From: Oscillospiraceae bacterium
Lineage (GTDB): Bacteria > Bacillota > Clostridia > Oscillospirales > Acutalibacteraceae
Direction of reading: 5' to 3'
Assembly (NCBI GenBank): GCA_015066525.1
Contig: SVOG01000042.1
Span: 20,207-84,206 of the forward strand
DNA length: 64,000 nucleotides
The first letter of the stretch is position 1. The number at the start of each line of letters is the position of its first letter. The notes beneath the pieces were generated by a model, which worked only from the letters and a program-made list of their open reading frames with translations, was not told the DNA's origin and made no database searches. The position numbers and the translations under genes were made by a program. Of this stretch, positions 43,103-52,517 are shown one piece after another.

Positions 43103-43765
43103 CTGATTGCGCACCACAATCATAAATATCATACCGATGACGCCGCCGATGGTATTCATCATCATATCCGTCACCGTATCAAACAATCCGAGGTAACCGT
43201 ACTCGTTTCGAAAACGCGTAATATCGTACGCTGCAGTCTCCTCGCCCGCCTTGGCGAGCTGGAGATTCGTGCCATGCAGGGTATCCATCAGAAATTCATA
43301 AAACTCCCAGCCCACTGCGATGGAGAGCGCAAACATCAGGCTGAAAATCGCGGCAAGCGTCGCGGCGCATTCCCCCTTCTTGCGCTGGATAATCACCGCA
43401 AAATCGTAGCCGAACACGGCGCACACCATACCCGACATAATATGCATAAATTCATCAAACCATTTATAGTGGTCAAAAAGCCCGAGATACGAGCCAAAGA
43501 CGATGCCGATGAAAATGATGATATTGAGCATCGTCTGATTCAGCGGAGGCACCTCTTCAATAAAGGAGCCGTTGCCGAGTATCTGGAACAAATCCCACAG
43601 ATGCGTGAAGATAAAGCAGAACACACTCTCAAATCCCATCACCAAATCGCCGTGGACAAACGAGTACGCGGCGCAAACAATCATCGCCGCGCGCACGATA
43701 ATCCAGAAGATAAGCTGCGCTGCGGGCACGTCCTTATAATTTACTTTTTTCACCTTGTAAGTCAT
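43085..43765 (-). CDS. Integral membrane protein, YjdF/DUF2238-like
   Basis: 226-residue protein with six predicted membrane helices. The conserved polar residues fit the YjdF/DUF2238 pattern: WFDEFMHIMSGMVCAVFGYDF, GWEFYEFLMDTLHG and DTVTDMMMNTIGGVIG. Function of this family is unknown. It ends inside the shared terminator. No operon partner. Confidence 0.75.
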   Translation of the reverse strand: MTYKVKKVNYKDVPAAQLIFWIIVRAAMIVCAAYSFVHGDLVMGFESVFCFIFTHLWDLFQILGNGSFIEEVPPLNQTMLNIIIFIGIVFGSYLGLFDHYKWFDEFMHIMSGMVCAVFGYDFAVIIQRKKGECAATLAAIFSLMFALSIAVGWEFYEFLMDTLHGTNLQLAKAGEETAAYDITRFRNEYGYLGLFDTVTDMMMNTIGGVIGMIFMIVVRNQKKDKK

Positions 43766-43881
43766 ATCTGTATCCGCCTTGCACTATATTAATGATATAT
43801 TACCACAACTCGGCGCAAGATAAAACACTTTTTTTGAAACTGTCTATTTCTAAAGAATTTATAAACTAATTAGACATCCGT

Positions 43882-43909
43882 TTGTTTTTTCTCAAAATTC
43901 CGCTATAAT
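43882..43909 (+). promoter_or_regulatory. Promoter of the acyl-CoA synthetase gene
   Basis: TTGTTT, 16 bp, TATAAT, 40 bp before the start codon. Confidence 0.65.
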
Positions 43910-43949
43910 AGACGGGAATTATAAATATAGGTATAACGGAGGAATGAAT

Positions 43950-45695
43950 ATGAACACACCCAAGGCACCGTGGTTTAAGTATTTCGGCGATATTCCGAAG
44001 ACTCTTGAATACCCCGAGGGTTCGATGTACGAGGCAATCAAATACGCCTACGACAATCATCTCAACGAAAACGGCTATAAAAATCCGGCATACGAATTGC
44101 AGGGCAAGAAAACATCCTACCCCGAATTCTTCAACAAAATCGACAGAATTGCCAGGGCGTTCCAAGCCATCGGCATTGAAAAGGGCGACTGCGTCACCAT
44201 CTGTATGCCCAACGCACCGCAGGGTATCGACGCTTTCTACGCGCTCAACAGAATCAGTGCCGTTCCGGCAATGATTCACCCGCTCTCGGCGCCCGGTGAA
44301 ATTAAATTCTATGTCACCCACACGCACAGCAAGGCAGTTCTCGTGCTCGACTTATTCTACGAGAAGGTGCTCGACGCGCTCAAGGACGTTGACTACGAAG
44401 TAAAGGTCATCGTTGCGCATATCAAGGACGAACTTCCCTTCCCACTGAATATGCTCTATCCGCTCACCGTTAAGGATAAGCCCGCTCCGATTCCGAAGGA
44501 CAGCAAGAAAATCATCGACTGGAAGGAATTTCTTGCAGGCGGCAAGACCATCAAAGAATTGCCGACAGAATTTCCGAAGAAGGACGACACCGCCGTTATC
44601 CTCTTCTCGGGCGGTACCACCGGTACTTCCAAGGGTATCGAGCTTACCAACCTCAATATGAACGCGCTCGGCTATGAAGTCGCAGCAGGCGCAGGTTTTT
44701 CAATGAAGGATCTGAGAATGTTCTCGGTAATGCCGCTCTTCCACGGCTTCGGTCTCGGCGTCGGTATCCATACGGCGCTCGTCAACGCGGCAACCTGCAT
44801 CCTGATTCCGCAGTTCACCATTAAGACTTACGCAAAAGATGTTAAGAAATATAAGCCGAATGTCATCGTCGGCGTGCCCACTCTCTTTGAGGCGCTCCTG
44901 CGTTCGGACGGTTTCGACGGCGCGGACCTCTCTTTCCTCAAGGGTGTATTCTGCGGCGGCGACTCGCTCTCCATCGAGCTGAAGAAGAAGGTCGACACCT
45001 TCCTCAAGGAGCACAACGCTCCCGTCCAGATTCGTGAAGGATACGGCACGACGGAATGCGTTACCGCTTCCTGTCTCACGCCGCACGACTTCTTCCGCGA
45101 AGGCAGTATCGGCATCCCGTTCCCCGATAACTACTACCAGATTGTTGACCCGAACACCGACAAGGAAGTGCCCTACGGCACCGAGGGTGAAATCTGTATT
45201 ATGAGCCCGACCGTTATGAAGGGCTATCTCAATAACAAAGCGGAGACCGCGTCCACCCTGCGCACCCACGAGGACGGCAATGTATGGTTACATACGGGCG
45301 ACCTCGGCGTGATGGATGAGGACGGCTTCATCTACTACAAGCAGAGACTTAAGAGACTCATTATCGTATCGGGCGTCAATGTATACCCCTCACAGGTTGA
45401 AAACACCATCGACGCACACCCCGACGTACTCCTCTCCTGCGCAATCGGAATTCCCGACCCGTATAAAATGCACAAGGTAAAGGCATTCGTTGTCCTGCGA
45501 CCGGGTGTGGAGCCGAGCGACAAAATCAAGGAGGAAATCCTCGAACACTGCCGCCAGAACATTTCGCGCTACGCCATGCCGCGTGAAATCGAGTTCAGAA
45601 ACGAGCTCCCGAAAACCCTCGTCGGCAAGGTGGCATACCGCCAGCTCGAAGAAGAGGAAGAAGCAAAAGCAAAGGCTGCCGCTGAGGCAGAATAG
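43950..45695 (+). CDS. AMP-forming acyl-CoA synthetase (FadD-like)
   Basis: 581-residue adenylate-forming ligase. The phosphate loop is LFSGGTTGTSKGIEL (about 215-229), the adenine motif is REGYGTTECV, and WLHTGDLGVMDEDGFIYYKQRLKRLIIVSG holds the hinge; the catalytic Lys is in LPKTLVGKVAYR. It should activate a fatty or related acid to the CoA ester. The second ATG (43950) was chosen because GGAGG lies 7 bp before it. The acidic Ala-Glu-Lys tail is low-complexity. It stands alone between a promoter and a terminator. Confidence 0.9.
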   Translation: MNTPKAPWFKYFGDIPKTLEYPEGSMYEAIKYAYDNHLNENGYKNPAYELQGKKTSYPEFFNKIDRIARAFQAIGIEKGDCVTICMPNAPQGIDAFYALNRISAVPAMIHPLSAPGEIKFYVTHTHSKAVLVLDLFYEKVLDALKDVDYEVKVIVAHIKDELPFPLNMLYPLTVKDKPAPIPKDSKKIIDWKEFLAGGKTIKELPTEFPKKDDTAVILFSGGTTGTSKGIELTNLNMNALGYEVAAGAGFSMKDLRMFSVMPLFHGFGLGVGIHTALVNAATCILIPQFTIKTYAKDVKKYKPNVIVGVPTLFEALLRSDGFDGADLSFLKGVFCGGDSLSIELKKKVDTFLKEHNAPVQIREGYGTTECVTASCLTPHDFFREGSIGIPFPDNYYQIVDPNTDKEVPYGTEGEICIMSPTVMKGYLNNKAETASTLRTHEDGNVWLHTGDLGVMDEDGFIYYKQRLKRLIIVSGVNVYPSQVENTIDAHPDVLLSCAIGIPDPYKMHKVKAFVVLRPGVEPSDKIKEEILEHCRQNISRYAMPREIEFRNELPKTLVGKVAYRQLEEEEEAKAKAAAEAE

Positions 45696-45723
45696 AAAAA
45701 CGGCACCTAAAGGTGCCGTTTTT
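45696..45723 (+). terminator. Terminator of the acyl-CoA synthetase gene
   Basis: AAAAACGGCACCT / AGGTGCCGTTTTT with a 2-base loop. Nearly the same hairpin occurs at 46776. Confidence 0.85.
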
Positions 45724-45754
45724 CAGTTTCCAGAGACCAGTTTCCAGTTTGCAG
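45724..45754. repeat. Heptamer repeat element D
   Basis: CAGTTTC / CAGAGAC / CAGTTTC / CAGTTTG / CAG in exact 7-bp steps. No shared core as in the other elements is seen. Confidence 0.55.
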
Positions 45755-45775
45755 ATAATGTAAAAGGATTGATGA

Positions 45776-46015
45776 TTAATCTTCCATCCTTTTTTCTATT
45801 TCCAATACAATATCACTCATTTTTATGTCAAGTGCTTCTGATATTCTGTATAGCGTTTCAAGAGTTGGCTTTCTTTCGCCACGCTCAATAGCAGATAAAT
45901 GAGTTCTTCCAATACCCGCCAAGCCGCTAATGACCTCTTGAGAAATATTCTTTTTTATACGAAAATCTGCAATAACGCTTCCAACAATCTTTGAATCAAG
46001 CATCGGAACAAACAT
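45776..46015 (-). CDS. Small XRE-family regulator
   Basis: 79-residue protein that is almost only a helix-turn-helix: IADFRIKKNISQEVISGLAGIGRTHLSAIERGERKPTLETLYRISEALDIKMSDI. GGGGTG precedes the ATG. It is divergent from the DUF4352-like membrane protein; two palindromes between them are likely its binding sites. Base composition is more AT-rich than in the surroundings. Confidence 0.88.
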   Translation of the reverse strand: MFVPMLDSKIVGSVIADFRIKKNISQEVISGLAGIGRTHLSAIERGERKPTLETLYRISEALDIKMSDIVLEIEKRMED

Positions 46016-46061
46016 TCATATCACCCCATAAAGAGTGTATGCTATAATCTTGAACTTTATG

Positions 46062-46100
46062 AACACATATGTTGACAAATGAACACTTATGTGTTAAACT
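46062..46100 (+). promoter_or_regulatory. Promoter with two palindromic operators between XRE and DUF4352-like genes
   Basis: TTGACA (46072), 17 bp, TAAACT (46095). Two related palindromes AACACATATGTT (46062-46073) and AACACTTATGTGTT (46082-46095) start 20 bp apart, on the same face of the helix, and cover the -35 and the spacer. They fit a repressor dimer pair. Confidence 0.6.
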
Positions 46101-46121
46101 TTTGTTAAGGAGGCTATGATT

Positions 46122-46760
46122 ATGGAAGAAAAATTTGATTATCAAAACGCTCCGCAGCAACAAAATATTGATGTTCAAAACGCAGTAACCACTGCAATGC
46201 AGGAGCAAAAGAAAAAGAAACGCAAAAAAAGACTGATTATCTTTGCAATTATCGCAGTGGTAATTATTGCACTGATTGCATTGACATCAGGCGGCGACGA
46301 CAGTGATAGCAAACAAATCAGCGATTCCGACACAGTATCATCACAAAGCGCCGACGAAACCACTGCCGCACCTGCAGAGAAAAAAGTCAATGCAGGACAA
46401 GAGATTACGCTCGACAATATGAAGGTTAAATACATTTCGTGCAATGCTGATTACAAGGATTATGATGAATATTCAGCGCCAAAAAGCGGCAACAAAGTAG
46501 TAAGGGCTGAATTTGAATTTGAAAACACCTCTAACAGAGATATTTCGCTTTCAAACTTTGACTGCTATGCCGACAATAAAAAGTGCGAAGAATTTTACGG
46601 AGCAGATGATTATGCAAGCCCTACACTTGAAACAGTGTCAGCAGGCAGAACACTTACCTCTATTGTTTACTTTGAGGTTCCCGAAAATGCAAAGACCGTC
46701 GAGCTTGAAATGGACGACGAACTTTGGGGTAATACAAAAACTATTTTTACAATTAAATAG
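46122..46760 (+). CDS. Single-pass membrane protein with DUF4352-like domain
   Basis: 212-residue protein. A cytoplasmic start of about 38 residues with a Lys/Arg stretch (QEQKKKKRKKR) leads to one membrane helix (about 39-57), a Ser/Asp/Thr-rich linker, and a beta domain (GQEITLDNMKVKYISCNADY...GNKVVRAEFEFENTSNRDISLSNFDCYADNKKCEEFYG) typical of DUF4352 immunoglobulin-like proteins. The second ATG was chosen for its spacing to AAGGAGG. Codons are AT-rich. Function unknown; control by the divergent XRE protein is likely. Confidence 0.78.
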   Translation: MEEKFDYQNAPQQQNIDVQNAVTTAMQEQKKKKRKKRLIIFAIIAVVIIALIALTSGGDDSDSKQISDSDTVSSQSADETTAAPAEKKVNAGQEITLDNMKVKYISCNADYKDYDEYSAPKSGNKVVRAEFEFENTSNRDISLSNFDCYADNKKCEEFYGADDYASPTLETVSAGRTLTSIVYFEVPENAKTVELEMDDELWGNTKTIFTIK

Positions 46761-46775
46761 ACTGATTAATAGAAG

Positions 46776-46801
46776 AAAACGGCACCATTAGGTGCCGTTT
46801 T
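46776..46801. terminator. Bidirectional terminator, near-copy of the one at 45696
   Basis: AAAACGGCACC / GGTGCCGTTTT with loop ATTA, between the DUF4352-like gene and the convergent NERD gene. Confidence 0.85.
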
Positions 46802-46802
46802 C

Positions 46803-47417
46803 TTATTCGTCTTCTGTCAGTAATGCAATAATCTTTTCAACGGTACTTTCGGACAAATCCTCCGTTGCGTGCATTATGTAATCAATCATATCATTTGTCG
46901 TCCGGTGCGTAAATACCGGACACTTTTCGGTCACACCGGTGATACGGTATTTTGCCCTTGGCTCAGAGAAGTACACCGCACTGTTAACATAAGTGTGAAC
47001 ATTGTTATCCCGCAGATAATTCGCAAGACGGTATACATGCGTACCCACCTGTTTGACGGGATTGTAAAACTGTTTCTCGAAATCATTGCCGTATTGGTCA
47101 GTTTTGCATTGTATCCAGTTGTAGTCACTGCAATCGCCGACGATGGTGCCTTTCATACTCTTAACTTCAATAATAAAGACGCCTGTTTTTCCGACAACCA
47201 CATAATCTATTTCACTTGTTTTGCCGTCATATGTTACTTCAAGATTCCGAATAACGGTATACCCACGCGGCAAACTGCCGACAAGAATATTCCCGGTGAT
47301 TTGCTCGCCTCTGTCGCCGTACTCTTTTCGCTGGGCGTCATTGTCGGCAGAGTCACTGCGAAAGACGAAATAAATGACAATGATAACAAATAGCAATAAA
47401 AGAATAAAAAGTATCAT
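46803..47417 (-). CDS. NERD-domain membrane protein
   Basis: 204-residue protein with one N-terminal membrane helix (MILFILLLLFVIIVIYFVF) and a nuclease-related (NERD) domain: GDRGEQITGNILVGSLP, then SEIDYVVVGKTGVFIIEVKSMKGTIVG, where the E..D..E.K pattern resembles restriction-type active sites. Function of such anchored NERD proteins is unclear. It is the last gene behind galM and GH127, 16 bp after the latter, with AGGAAA before the ATG. Confidence 0.87.
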   Translation of the reverse strand: MILFILLLLFVIIVIYFVFRSDSADNDAQRKEYGDRGEQITGNILVGSLPRGYTVIRNLEVTYDGKTSEIDYVVVGKTGVFIIEVKSMKGTIVGDCSDYNWIQCKTDQYGNDFEKQFYNPVKQVGTHVYRLANYLRDNNVHTYVNSAVYFSEPRAKYRITGVTEKCPVFTHRTTNDMIDYIMHATEDLSESTVEKIIALLTEDE

Positions 47418-47433
47418 AGTGTTTCCTATTAAA

Positions 47434-49332
47434 CTATTGTACTCTCAAATAAACCTGCATTTCATTTTCGCCCCTGTTGCCCCAGCGGTAATAGGGGTGA
47501 AGTTTGATTTTGCAGGGAATTTTTTGGATTTCGGTATCGTGGAAATAGAGGGAGTCCTGCGGGGTTTCGCGCCAGCCGTCGACTATCAGATATTCACCGT
47601 CGCGCTCAAATTCGGTATCGCGGTCGAGTATCAGCATCTGGAGATTGTCGCCGTTGTCGACACTCTCCGCGCAATAGACGAGGGGTCCCATCGTCACCGC
47701 CGCCTTGCCGACATTCGCACGCACGCGGTTGGAACATCTGACAAGCTTCGGCTCACAGTCAAATTGCACTGAAACAGTCGTTACACTTTCGACATAGGCA
47801 TAACCGTCCTTCACTTTGTACGGCGCGGAAATGGTAAAATTGCTACACCAGGATGGGATACGCAGCGCGAGATTAACGGGATTTTCTGCCGAAACGGTAA
47901 CGGTGCCGTTTTCGATATAATCGGACTGAACACGCACCTCGCCGAAGCGCGTATTCACCCGCGCGCCGAGATACTGATGGATAAAAAAGGTATCCTCATT
48001 CTCAGCAAATGCGTATTCGCCGAGTGATGAAATCAGCCGCGCTAAATTTGGCGGGCAGCACGCGCAGGCAAACCATTTCTGCCTCACGGGCTTAATATGA
48101 AACTTGCGGCTGTCCTTGTGCGACGCCTCGGGGTTTACCTCGAGCGGATTGACATAAAAGAATGATTTTCCGTCCTCGCCCATTCCCGACAGCACGGTAT
48201 TATAGAGCGCCCGCTCGGCAACATCGCCGAAGCGCGCAGTGGCATTGAGTTCCGCCATACGGCGCGCAAAGAATATCAGTCCGATGGAGGCGCAGGTCTC
48301 GCTGTATGCGAGGTCGTTTGGCAGGTCGTAGTTAAACGAAAACGCCTCGCCGTCTACGGTTGCGCCAATGCCTCCCGTAATATACAGTTTCTTGTTTTCG
48401 ATATTATCCCACAGTTTTTGACAGGATTGATACAGTTCGTTATCTTCCGTGTAGCGCGCGACATCTGCCATACCGCTATACAGATAGACGCCTCTGACCG
48501 CGTGGCCGACAGCCTCGTTTTGCTGACGGACGGGGCGGTGCGCCTGGTTATAATGATACGCCTCGCCCTTCGAGGTCACGCCGTGCTCCGCGTCGAAATA
48601 GTAGGGGCGCTGCCCCCGCTCGTTGACAAAGAATGCCGCTAAATCAAGGTAGCGTTTCTCGCCCGTTTCCTCGTAGAGTTTCACGAGCGCCATTTCGGCA
48701 ATCTCGTGGCCTCCGTAACCGCGTTTCTTCCCCTCGCCGAAGGTCTCGCAGATTAAATCCGCAAAGCGGCAGGCGGCATCGAGCAGCCGTCTGTCGCCCG
48801 TCGCACGGAAGAAGCTGATAGCACCCTCGACAAGATGTCCGAAGCAGTATAGTTCGTGAAAATCGCGCAGATTGGTGAAAATCCTGCTGCGGTCATTGAT
48901 GATATAGAGCGTGTCAAGATAGCCGTTTTCGAGCTGCGCGGCACAGATAGTCGCCACAACTTCCTTCGCCTTTCTCTCAAGGGCGGCATCGGGATGATTC
49001 ATCAGCGAATAGCCGACCGCCTCGAGCCATTTATAGGCATCGCTATCCTGAAACACCCAGCCGTGAAAGGCGTTCTCATCGCAGTTATCGTCGGTATACT
49101 GCCACTTATCGACGGGGTAAACAGGCACTGTCTCGCCCCGTCTGAGCGCTGCAGTAACCGCGCCCGCTTTTCTGAAATTCTCGATGCAGTAACTCTTCTC
49201 CGCACCCTCGACTCTGTCGTGAAGCGCCTCGTACTGATACGGAATTACCTCAGTGCGAACAAGTTCGCAGACACCGTTCCAGAACGGGTCGTCAATTTTG
49301 ATATTGTTTAGTGATAAATGTTTACTTGTCAT
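47434..49332 (-). CDS. GH127 family enzyme, probable beta-L-arabinofuranosidase
   Basis: 632-residue intracellular glycosidase. ETC (E345, C347) and FACACCPPN (C425, C426) are the zinc and catalytic cysteine residues found in GH127 enzymes such as HypBA1, where one Cys is the nucleophile. FHELYCFGHLVEGAISF and RGYGGHEIAEMALVKLY are helical-barrel segments. It should remove beta-L-arabinofuranose from plant or glycoprotein glycans. The start MTSKHL overlaps the galM stop by 4 bp; the track start was too long. Confidence 0.92.
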   Translation of the reverse strand: MTSKHLSLNNIKIDDPFWNGVCELVRTEVIPYQYEALHDRVEGAEKSYCIENFRKAGAVTAALRRGETVPVYPVDKWQYTDDNCDENAFHGWVFQDSDAYKWLEAVGYSLMNHPDAALERKAKEVVATICAAQLENGYLDTLYIINDRSRIFTNLRDFHELYCFGHLVEGAISFFRATGDRRLLDAACRFADLICETFGEGKKRGYGGHEIAEMALVKLYEETGEKRYLDLAAFFVNERGQRPYYFDAEHGVTSKGEAYHYNQAHRPVRQQNEAVGHAVRGVYLYSGMADVARYTEDNELYQSCQKLWDNIENKKLYITGGIGATVDGEAFSFNYDLPNDLAYSETCASIGLIFFARRMAELNATARFGDVAERALYNTVLSGMGEDGKSFFYVNPLEVNPEASHKDSRKFHIKPVRQKWFACACCPPNLARLISSLGEYAFAENEDTFFIHQYLGARVNTRFGEVRVQSDYIENGTVTVSAENPVNLALRIPSWCSNFTISAPYKVKDGYAYVESVTTVSVQFDCEPKLVRCSNRVRANVGKAAVTMGPLVYCAESVDNGDNLQMLILDRDTEFERDGEYLIVDGWRETPQDSLYFHDTEIQKIPCKIKLHPYYRWGNRGENEMQVYLRVQ

Positions 49333-50378
49333 ATTACTGAAAATCTGAACTCCGTTACGGTTTTGAATGCCTCGTTTGCCTTGACGGTCCACAGCGGGAA
49401 CGCAGGAATATTCAGCGCATCGGGATAAAACTGCGTTTCAAGCGCTACGCCGCGACGGTAGGTCACGAGATTCGTGCCCTTACCCACGGTGTAATCCCTC
49501 TTCAGCCAGCCGCCGCAATAAAGCTGAATGCCCGGCAGGTCGGTGAATACCTCCAATTTCCTGCCGCTGCCCTCATGCTGCAGCACTGCTGCAAGGGCAA
49601 AGTCGCCGCTTTGATTTCTGAGACAGTAGTTATTATCATATCCCACATCGCCGAGGCACGCGCGAAACGGCTCGTTGATGCGGTCGCCGATTTTATGCAG
49701 GGTGGTGAAATCCATCATCGTGCCCTTCACCGCACCGAGTTCACCCGTCGCAAGCTGCGACGCATCCGTCTCGGTAAAATAGTCCGCTAAAATCTGCAGG
49801 CTATGGTCCTCAACCGTTTCACCGTCAACGCCCGAGAGGTTAAAGTAAGTGTGGTTCGTGGGATTCGCGACCGTATTCCTGTCCGCGAGGACGGTATACT
49901 CGATACGCAGGATGTTGTCCTCGGTGAAGGTATACTTTATCTTCATCGTCATATTGGCGGGGAAGCCGTCCTCACCGTCGGGAGAAAAACGAGAAAAGGT
50001 AACGAAATTCTCGCCCGTTTCCGCTACCTCCCAGTTCGTGAAACTGAATCTGCCGCCGCCGTGGAGCGTCCAGGTGCCCTGGTTCTGCGGGGTGGTGTAT
50101 TCCGTGCCCTCAAAGATGAATTTGCCGTCGCGGATACGGTTTGCCCATCTGCCGACCGAGAGACCCTGATAGCCGTAGTCGGGATTGATATAGTCCGCAG
50201 GATTGTCAAAACCGAGCACGACATCGGCGAGTTTGCCGTCCCTGTCGGGGACGTTGATAGCGTGGACACCGGCACCGAGTGTCTGCAGCGCAACCGACGC
50301 GCCGCTCTTATTCATAATGGTATAGAGATATACCTCTTCGTCATTCACTTTGCCGAACAATGTTTTCGTAACAGACAT
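49329..50378 (-). CDS. galM: Aldose 1-epimerase
   Basis: 349-residue mutarotase that interconverts sugar anomers. NRIRDGKFIFEGTEY, LHGG, NPTNHTYFNLSG (catalytic His) and RGVALETQFYPDALN (catalytic Glu) are standard. The start MSVTKTLFG follows GGAGGTAACATT. It leads an operon with GH127, so it may act on the freed arabinose or galactose. Confidence 0.94.
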   Translation of the reverse strand: MSVTKTLFGKVNDEEVYLYTIMNKSGASVALQTLGAGVHAINVPDRDGKLADVVLGFDNPADYINPDYGYQGLSVGRWANRIRDGKFIFEGTEYTTPQNQGTWTLHGGGRFSFTNWEVAETGENFVTFSRFSPDGEDGFPANMTMKIKYTFTEDNILRIEYTVLADRNTVANPTNHTYFNLSGVDGETVEDHSLQILADYFTETDASQLATGELGAVKGTMMDFTTLHKIGDRINEPFRACLGDVGYDNNYCLRNQSGDFALAAVLQHEGSGRKLEVFTDLPGIQLYCGGWLKRDYTVGKGTNLVTYRRGVALETQFYPDALNIPAFPLWTVKANEAFKTVTEFRFSVI

Positions 50379-50406
50379 AATGTTACCTCCTGTATCAGAT
50401 AATTCG

Positions 50407-50435
50407 ATTATATATAAAATATAAACGAAATTCAA
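50407..50435 (-). promoter_or_regulatory. Promoter of the galM-GH127 operon
   Basis: On the minus strand TTGAAT, 17 bp, TATAAT. Confidence 0.7.
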
Positions 50436-50498
50436 TACTCTTGACTTTTTTTATGGTAAAGATTACTATATTATAAAATAAGTAACGGAGTTGAAGTT

Positions 50499-51236
50499 AT
50501 GGAATATATTATTTCAATACTGCGATATATTGCGCCGGTCGTAGCGGTATTCATCCTTTTGACCTGCATCATATCCCTCTTTCGCAACAGACCGCGTCTG
50601 CACCGTCTCGCGCGGCTCGTGGATGAGAATGACGGGACCATCACCGACATCAAATACTGGGAAACCTCCATCGGTAAGAGTAAATCCAACGACATCGTCC
50701 TGCCGTTTCCCGCAGTGGCGCGTTTCCACGCCGTTATTGCGAAAAAGCGCCGCGACTGGATGATTACCGATACCTCGGAGCGCACCGTCGGCGTGCTCGT
50801 CAATGGGGAGAAAATCGACGGCAGCACCGTCATCGAAAACGGCGACGTCATCACCATCGGTTCGATTCCGCTCAGATTTGAGTGTGACGAGGCACTCTCG
50901 CCGCAGAGTAAAAAGCAGATGCGCACCGCCGTACAGCAGCCGAAAACCGTCGCATACGGCGTGCTCGTCGACATCAAGACGAAGCGACCGATTTACCTCA
51001 AGAAAGAGGATGTGCTTATCGGACGCGGCGCGGACTGCGATATTCAGATTATGTCCCAGGCGGTCAGCTCACACCACGCGCGTATCCACCGTACCTCGCG
51101 CGGCTGGGCAATGAGTGACCTCGACAGTCACAACGGAACGAAACTCAACGGCAGATACATCAATCAGCCGCAGTTAATCTTCGACGAGGATATGCTCACC
51201 TTCGGCGATAAGGTGTTCATCTTCTACGAAAAGTAA
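50499..51236 (+). CDS. Membrane-anchored protein with two FHA domains
   Basis: 245-residue protein. One membrane helix (about 5-27) is followed by two phosphothreonine-binding FHA domains: the first with SIGKSKSNDIVLPFPAVARFHAVI (about 57-80), the second with VLIGRGADCDIQIMSQAVSSHHARI and DLDSHNGTKLNGRYI (about 170-222). FHA genes beside FtsW/RodA and a PBP are known in actinobacteria and clostridia, where a PASTA-type Ser/Thr kinase gives the signal. No kinase or phosphatase gene is present in the window. Confidence 0.92.
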   Translation: MEYIISILRYIAPVVAVFILLTCIISLFRNRPRLHRLARLVDENDGTITDIKYWETSIGKSKSNDIVLPFPAVARFHAVIAKKRRDWMITDTSERTVGVLVNGEKIDGSTVIENGDVITIGSIPLRFECDEALSPQSKKQMRTAVQQPKTVAYGVLVDIKTKRPIYLKKEDVLIGRGADCDIQIMSQAVSSHHARIHRTSRGWAMSDLDSHNGTKLNGRYINQPQLIFDEDMLTFGDKVFIFYEK

Positions 51237-51248
51237 GGAGGGTTGTTT

Positions 51249-52517
51249 ATGGCATCCAAGACAAAAAAATCACCAAAAATCAAGCCTGTAAACAATTTCC
51301 TCGTGCTCTTCGTCCTCTCGCTGTTTCAGGTACTCACGGGCTTCGTCGCCGCTTCGTGCGGGGAGAAGTTCGAAATGAAGGCGCTGCTGGCGCTCTTCTG
51401 CCTTGTAGCGACGGAGTGGGTGTATGTCGTATTCTTCTACACCGCGTTCCACCGCCGGAATTTTGAACTCGAATTCATCGCCTTCTTCCTGTCGGGCGTG
51501 GGACTCGTAACCATCGGCAGCGTGTTCCCCGACTCCGCGTTCAAGCAGTACTTTATGGTGCTGGCGGGTATCCTCGCCTTCATCTTCATCGTATTTCTGA
51601 TGGGACACGTCGATTTTTGTATGAAAATACGCTGGGTCGTTGCAGGTGCTTCCATCCTGCTGCTGCTCGTCAACCTGGTCATAGCCCGCGCAACCAACGG
51701 CGCGCGCAACTGGGTGACCATCGGCGGCGTCACCTTCCAGCCGAGCGAATTTGTCAAAATCGCCTTCATCTTCGTCGGTGCGGCAACGCTCGAAAAAATC
51801 CAGACTTCTAAAAACATCATTGCCTACATCGTCTACGCGCTGATGTGCGTCGGCTCGCTGATTATCATCAAGGACTTTGGCACGGCGCTGATTTTCTTCG
51901 TGACCTTCCTTGTCATCGCGTATATGAACTCGGGCGATATTAAGACCATCGGTCTCGCTATCGCGTCCGCCGTGATGGGCGGCGCGATTGTGCTGAAGTA
52001 TAAATCCTATGTTATGCGACGCTTTGCGGTTTACCGCCATGTGTGGGAATTCCCCTTTGACCAGGGTATGCAGCAAACACGCGTGCTCGTGGGCATCGCC
52101 AGCGGCGGGCTCTTCGGCGTCGGCATCGGTAATGGCTATGTGCGCAAGGTTTACGCGCCCGTGTCCGACAGTATCTTTGGCGTTATCTGCGAGGAGTGGG
52201 GCTTCCTCTTTGGTATTATGCTCGTGCTCTCCTTCGTGGCAATCGCCATTTCCGCGCTCGTGAATTCCATCGCGGCGCGTTCGAGTGCATACGCCATCGC
52301 AGCCGTTGCGGGCGCAACGATGCTGCTCTTCCAGTGCTCACTCAACATCTTCGGCATTACCGACATCCTGCCGCTGACGGGCGTCACGATTCCCTTCGTC
52401 AGCCTCGGCGGCTCGTCAATGATGAGTTGCTGGGCGATACTCGCCTTTATCAAGGCATCGGATGTCCGTACCTATAACTATCTCTCGGGCAAACGCAAAG
52501 GAGGTGCAGATAAGTAA
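51249..52517 (+). CDS. FtsW/RodA/SpoVE family protein (SEDS glycosyltransferase)
   Basis: 422-residue polytopic protein, the peptidoglycan polymerase partner of class B PBPs. ATNGARNWVTIGGVTFQPSEFVKIAFI and the late DILPLTGVTIPFVSLGGSSMMSCW are SEDS signatures. The N-terminus holds two extra helices. AAGGAGGG is 6 bp before the ATG; the track start is an upstream TTG. Its stop overlaps the PBP start (TAATG), so the pair is translationally coupled. Confidence 0.94.
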   Translation: MASKTKKSPKIKPVNNFLVLFVLSLFQVLTGFVAASCGEKFEMKALLALFCLVATEWVYVVFFYTAFHRRNFELEFIAFFLSGVGLVTIGSVFPDSAFKQYFMVLAGILAFIFIVFLMGHVDFCMKIRWVVAGASILLLLVNLVIARATNGARNWVTIGGVTFQPSEFVKIAFIFVGAATLEKIQTSKNIIAYIVYALMCVGSLIIIKDFGTALIFFVTFLVIAYMNSGDIKTIGLAIASAVMGGAIVLKYKSYVMRRFAVYRHVWEFPFDQGMQQTRVLVGIASGGLFGVGIGNGYVRKVYAPVSDSIFGVICEEWGFLFGIMLVLSFVAIAISALVNSIAARSSAYAIAAVAGATMLLFQCSLNIFGITDILPLTGVTIPFVSLGGSSMMSCWAILAFIKASDVRTYNYLSGKRKGGADK

